A DNA stretch of 11,137 bases. Source: Acanthamoeba lenticulata (lineage: Eukaryota > Discosea > Longamoebia > Acanthamoebidae). Both the position numbers and the translations under genes were made by a program. The notes under the pieces are model-generated. The model saw nothing but the letters and a program-made list of their open reading frames with translations, searched no databases and was not told where the DNA came from. The stretch lies in contig NAVB01001906.1 of assembly GCA_002179805.1 (NCBI GenBank), positions 1-11,137 on the forward strand. The letters run 5' to 3'. This document shows positions 8,115 through 11,137 of the stretch, one piece after another (the stretch's first letter is position 1; the number at the start of each line of letters is the position of its first letter).

Positions 8115-10310
8115 TCAGCCAAAGTTGCGTTTGTGCTCAGGCTTGTGCTGCCACTCGTAGTCGATCTACGCGCCAAAAAGAACACTAGTGAGTTGAGCGC
8201 CGCCGAGGGAATGGGGAGGGAAGTGAGTGCGGAAGGTGGTGCATGTACGTGGACCCAAGCCCGCTCCACATTCTCCAGCATCTCTATCTTGTCCTGGAGG
8301 GCCTCTCCTATGTCGTGTGCCTCCTCTACTGTCATGCTCTGAGGAAGTACGATATCCACCTCGACCAAGAAGTTGTAGGCCAGGTGGTAAGCGCGCACAG
8401 TGTCGACAGCCACCACGGCCGGGTGGTGGTTGTAGGCCAGGTACACCACTTGATTGAGGAAGTCGGGGGACGCCGACATGCCGCTCATGACTTTTACGTT
8501 TTCGTAGCCCATCCGAAACCAGATGAACATTATGTACAAGCTCATCCCTTTTGGGCTCCAACCCCCCCCCCCCCCCAAAATCAAATCAAATCAAAAATGG
8601 CCACGCCCACCCGACACGAGGTCAGTTGCTGAGGACTCGCGAGTGGCCACTCTCGGAGCGACTACTCCAACAACTACTACTACTGCTATTCCTACTGGGC
8701 GGGAGGGCGGGAAGGCGGGCACGGACCGATGGCGCCCAGCGGGTCCATCCACCAGTAGTAGCGGGAGGCAAAGAAGATCATGATCAGGCCGTAGGAGTTG
8801 GTGAGAACGTCGTTGCGGTTGTCAATCATCATCGCCTCCACAGATTCTGAATTCTTGACAGTCGCGCAGTAGGCCCACAGCACAATCTTGATCACCACGG
8901 TGAAGGCGATGATGCCCATTGGAATCCACCCAATGGTGTGGTCCGGGTTGCCTGCTGCTAGAGTCTCGGCCGACCGGATCAGCAGCTGCGTCGTCGCTGC
9001 TCATTCACCCCTCCCCCCACCAAAAACCAAACCCATCATCAACACATGCGGGCGTCCTTGCGCAAGCCCTCGCCCTCCCCCCCCCCAACGCCGCCGCCAC
9101 GAGTGTGTGTGTGCGTAGAGTACCCGTAAACATGGCCACGGCAAAGATGAGGACCGCTAGCGGCTGCACGTTGACACCCCCCCCCCAAACCCAAAAACAC
9201 ACACACACACAGAGGGTTGTGTGTTATCTCTCGTGCGCCATTTCGGGGCCAGGCGCGTGATAATGGTGACCATCATGCGTTGTTCATCGTTGAGGGGGGG
9301 GGAGGGCAGGTGTCTGGTGGGGGCATTTGGGAGGGAGGAGGAGAGGGGAGGGGGGCGGTGAAGAGAAATGCCTCAATGCGGGAAGTGCCGCCAGGAAACT
9401 TGAGCTCACGGCTCCGACCGTTGGCGATCCACGAGGCGAAGAAGATGACGGAGCCCGAGAGGAGGTCAAGGAAAGAGTCCAGGGTCGAAGCGATAATGGA
9501 CAGGGAGAGAGACTCCACCGAAGCAAAGGTCTTCAAGAAGAAGAGGAGCACATTCACCCAGAAGGTGGAGTGGATGGCCAGCTTGATGCGCCAGCTGTTC
9601 TCCTCAGCCTCGGCTTGTCGCCTCTTGCCGGCCTCTTCGTCATCCTCATCGTCGTCGTCGTCGTCATCCTCTCCGGCGTCGTCATCAGCGTTACGGGCCC
9701 GCGTCCCGCTCTCGCCCAGCTTGGGCCCGCCCATGAGGGGCACGCGCTCGTCGTCGGCGGTGCTGGGCTTCTTGGCGTGCGCATGCGGGCGATAGTAGTG
9801 GTGGTTGGGCAGCTGCCGTTCCACATCGCCCTGCTGCTGCTCCCAGCGGCTCAAGGCGGATGACGCGGAGGAGGTAGAGCCGTCGTCGGTCGCACGCATC
9901 CAGTTGCCTGATACCACTTGGTCGCTGCTGCCATACCAGCTGTAGGCCAACTTGCCGCCACCTTCCTCCAGGGCCTTGCTCTGCTTGCGTTTCATGCGCC
10001 GTTCGAACTGCCTTTCGACCTTGTCGATAAGAATGTACTTCTTGATCATGTCGTTGAGGTTGTGGTAGTAGTTGCGCACTGCCCTGTTCTTCATCCGTCG
10101 AATCTTACGTGCGGGGGTGTACTTCTCCGAGAACCGCTCCACCGGCAGCCGCCACTCCCCGAGAGGAGAGCGGAATTCCTCCAGCGCGACGGCTCGCTCT
10201 TCACCGCCCGCGACTTGTCTCAGCAGGGCTCCTCTGGCGTCTTCGCACGTACCCGCCATCTCGCTGCAATTGTATAATCCGGAGCTGCTTGTGGTGGTGA
10301 TAGAGGCCAT
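8115..10310 (-). CDS. Mn-type cation diffusion facilitator (CDF/MTP) transporter
   Basis: CDF proteins export divalent metal from the cytosol by proton antiport. Exons 10310-9372, 9163-9124, 8996-8727, 8547-8249 and 8165-8115 give 532 residues. Residues 1 to about 238 are a cytosolic extension with a His patch (NHHYYRPHAHA) and an Asp/Glu run. Then come six membrane segments. TM2 holds the metal site DSFLD (278-282) and TM5 holds DNRND (385-389). The DxxxD form in both helices marks the Mn (or Fe/Mn) group; Zn members have HxxxD. TM6 carries WWMDPLGAIG. The C-terminal cytoplasmic domain has HHPAVVAVDTVRAY, VEVDIVLP and ends VHIDYEWQHKPEH, all typical. The 9372/9163 junction restores SRIEPLAVLIFAVAMF, the family's TM3 entry, but uses a GC donor. 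ATG 10310 is the first ATG of the long exon. The membrane (Golgi, vacuole or plasma) cannot be told from the sequence. Confidence 0.93.
8562..8576. repeat. 15-base C/G homopolymer within a CDF intron
   Basis: Fifteen C on the plus strand are fifteen G on the transcribed sense strand of the CDF gene. The run lies in intron 8548-8726, 12 bases from the acceptor, where a polypyrimidine tract would normally be. It is the longest homopolymer in the window. Confidence 0.85.
9164..9371 (-). other. Probable GC-AG intron preceding a 40-nt micro-exon
   Basis: The conserved motif RIE ends at 9372 and PLAV begins at 9163. The intron between them starts GCATTT (9371 downwards) and ends GTGCAG (9164). No GT near the end of the upstream exon restores the motif. 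The following exon, 9163-9124, is only 40 nt. The intron also carries a GT repeat (about 9196-9211) and a sense-strand run of ten G (9177-9186) 11 bases before the acceptor AG. Confidence 0.75.
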
Positions 10311-10699
10311 GCCGGCCAGCACATGTGGGCACCAACAACGGTGAGAAAGTGAGCGCTTTTGCTGGGCCTCAGGAAGGAAGATAATGGTGTCAATAAAGAA
10401 CACCACCCTCCCGCTCTTGCCCCCCCCCTCCCCTAATATTTTTTCTTCTTTTTCTTGCGCCAGGCTGCAGGTCTGGTCCGTACCTTGCTGGATGCAACGC
10501 GGCCGCGGAGCGTGGTCTTGCCGGGCCTGCTCGGGGTGGTGCGCCAAAACTAAAAGCAGGCGCAGTTCGTTTTTATAATTTTACTCGGGGCCAATGGTGG
10601 TGTGCCGGTGTCATCACCCATCATCTTGTGTGAGTTTTCCTTGATCAGCCATCCCTCAAAAGAAGGGAACTTCTTCATAAGAGGCGACTTGCATTCAGA
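10311..10699 (-). promoter_or_regulatory. Promoter and probable 5'-UTR intron of the CDF gene; 3' region of PS decarboxylase
   Basis: About 390 bp hold no supported gene. On the minus strand a TATA-like TATAAAAA lies at 10577-10570, and ATTGG (an inverted CCAAT) lies at 10595-10591, a normal promoter spacing. Downstream, AAG followed by GTACGG near 10487 looks like a splice donor, and a pyrimidine-rich stretch ending in CCAG near 10360 looks like an acceptor. A short non-coding first exon spliced to the ATG exon is therefore plausible. The part nearest 10699 must also contain the 3' UTR of the PS decarboxylase gene. Confidence 0.5.
10570..10577 (-). promoter_or_regulatory. Candidate TATA box for the CDF gene
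   Basis: The minus strand reads TATAAAAA inside a local AT island in otherwise GC-rich sequence. It is about 260 bp from the CDF ATG, which fits if a 5'-UTR intron lies between. An inverted CCAAT is 14 bp further upstream. Confidence 0.45.
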
Positions 10700-11137
10700 C
10701 TACACGCCATCTTGTTGGGCGGCGCCCACCGAACAGAAAAGGGAGCGGTGGCCCTCAAAGGGAGAGGAAGGCGGCACGCGCGAGAGGGGGGTTCGGCCGA
10801 TGGGCGAGCCCATGCGGATGAGCGTCTCGACGGGCTTGGCGCTGTTGGCCAGGAGGTCATCCTCCCACTTGATCCGCCCCCTCTCAAAGAGAAGGACGAT
10901 GGTGCTTCCGCCGAACGCAAAATAGCCATGCTCCTCCGCCCTGGAAGGATCAAAAACAGAATAAATAAAAATAGACAAAGAGAGCAAAAAAAGGGAGGGG
11001 GGGGGAAATAACCCCACAACCAACAGCCGATCACCGTCAACGCACCGTTGAACGCGCGCGCCCTCCTTGGTGGTCAGGACAATTGAGCCCACGATCGTGG
11101 CTCCGATGGTCACGTACATCACCGGCCCTGTTGTGCC
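10700..11137 (-). CDS. PSD: Phosphatidylserine decarboxylase, C-terminal part (type II, GGST site)
   Basis: This pyruvoyl enzyme decarboxylates phosphatidylserine to phosphatidylethanolamine. Only the C-terminal 111 codons, including the stop, are in the window; the gene continues past the right edge. Two exons are seen, 11137-11046 and 10940-10700, joined across intron 11045-10941 (GTGCGT...CCAG). The first gives VMYVTIGATIVGSIVLTTKE, the second AEEHGYFAFGGSTIVLLFE. The GGST motif is the self-cleavage site whose Ser becomes the pyruvoyl group of the alpha chain. GGST rather than LGST, and the HGYFAFGGST context, suggest the yeast Psd2/plant PSD2-3 type, which usually sits in endomembranes and carries a C2 domain further upstream. 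After DDLLANSAKPVETLIRMG and SPIGR come about 26 residues with no recognisable conservation, ending at TAG 10702-10700. The catalytic Ser is intact and no break is seen. Confidence 0.92.
   Translation of the reverse strand, partial: GTTGPVMYVTIGATIVGSIVLTTKEGARVQRCVDGDRLLVVGLFPPPSLFLLSLSIFIYSVFDPSRAEEHGYFAFGGSTIVLLFERGRIKWEDDLLANSAKPVETLIRMGSPIGRTPLSRVPPSSPFEGHRSLFCSVGAAQQDGV

Overview
The window looks like nuclear DNA of an intron-rich, GC-rich unicellular eukaryote. Genes are compact and cut by short introns, mostly about 70-210 bp, with GT...AG ends. Intergenic gaps are 170-600 bp, and homopolymer and microsatellite tracts are abundant. An Acanthamoeba-like free-living amoeba would fit, but this is a guess from style; no rRNA or organism marker is present. 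There is no sign of bacterial operons, insertion sequences, CRISPR or viral genes.

Layout from left to right: (1) the 3' end of an unidentified plus-strand gene, stopping at 1041; (2) a convergent minus-strand gene (about 1218-4261) for a small-heat-shock/alpha-crystallin (Hsp20) domain preceded by about 660 residues of low-complexity sequence; (3) a 604-bp divergent promoter region; (4) a plus-strand six-exon gene (4866-6199) fusing a nitrobindin-type heme beta-barrel to a rhodanese domain; (5) a convergent A-rich 3' gap; (6) three minus-strand genes in a row: ethanolamine-phosphate cytidylyltransferase (7831-6386, four exons), a Mn-type cation diffusion facilitator (10310-8115, five exons), and the 3' end of a type-II phosphatidylserine decarboxylase (from the right edge to 10700).

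Exon structures were worked out by hand, from splice-site phase plus continuity of conserved family motifs. Those of the nitrobindin-rhodanese, cytidylyltransferase, CDF and decarboxylase genes close perfectly in frame. The Hsp20 gene is certain in its domain but has alternative boundaries, and the first gene is only partly resolved.

Functionally, the right third groups enzymes of both routes to phosphatidylethanolamine (CDP-ethanolamine and PS decarboxylation) around a Mn transporter. The middle pairs a chaperone-like protein and a heme/sulfur protein across a shared promoter region. The most notable points are the nitrobindin-rhodanese fusion, the giant disordered Hsp20 protein, a GC-AG intron next to a 40-nt micro-exon, and repeated oligo-G or oligo-C tracts just upstream of 3' splice sites.
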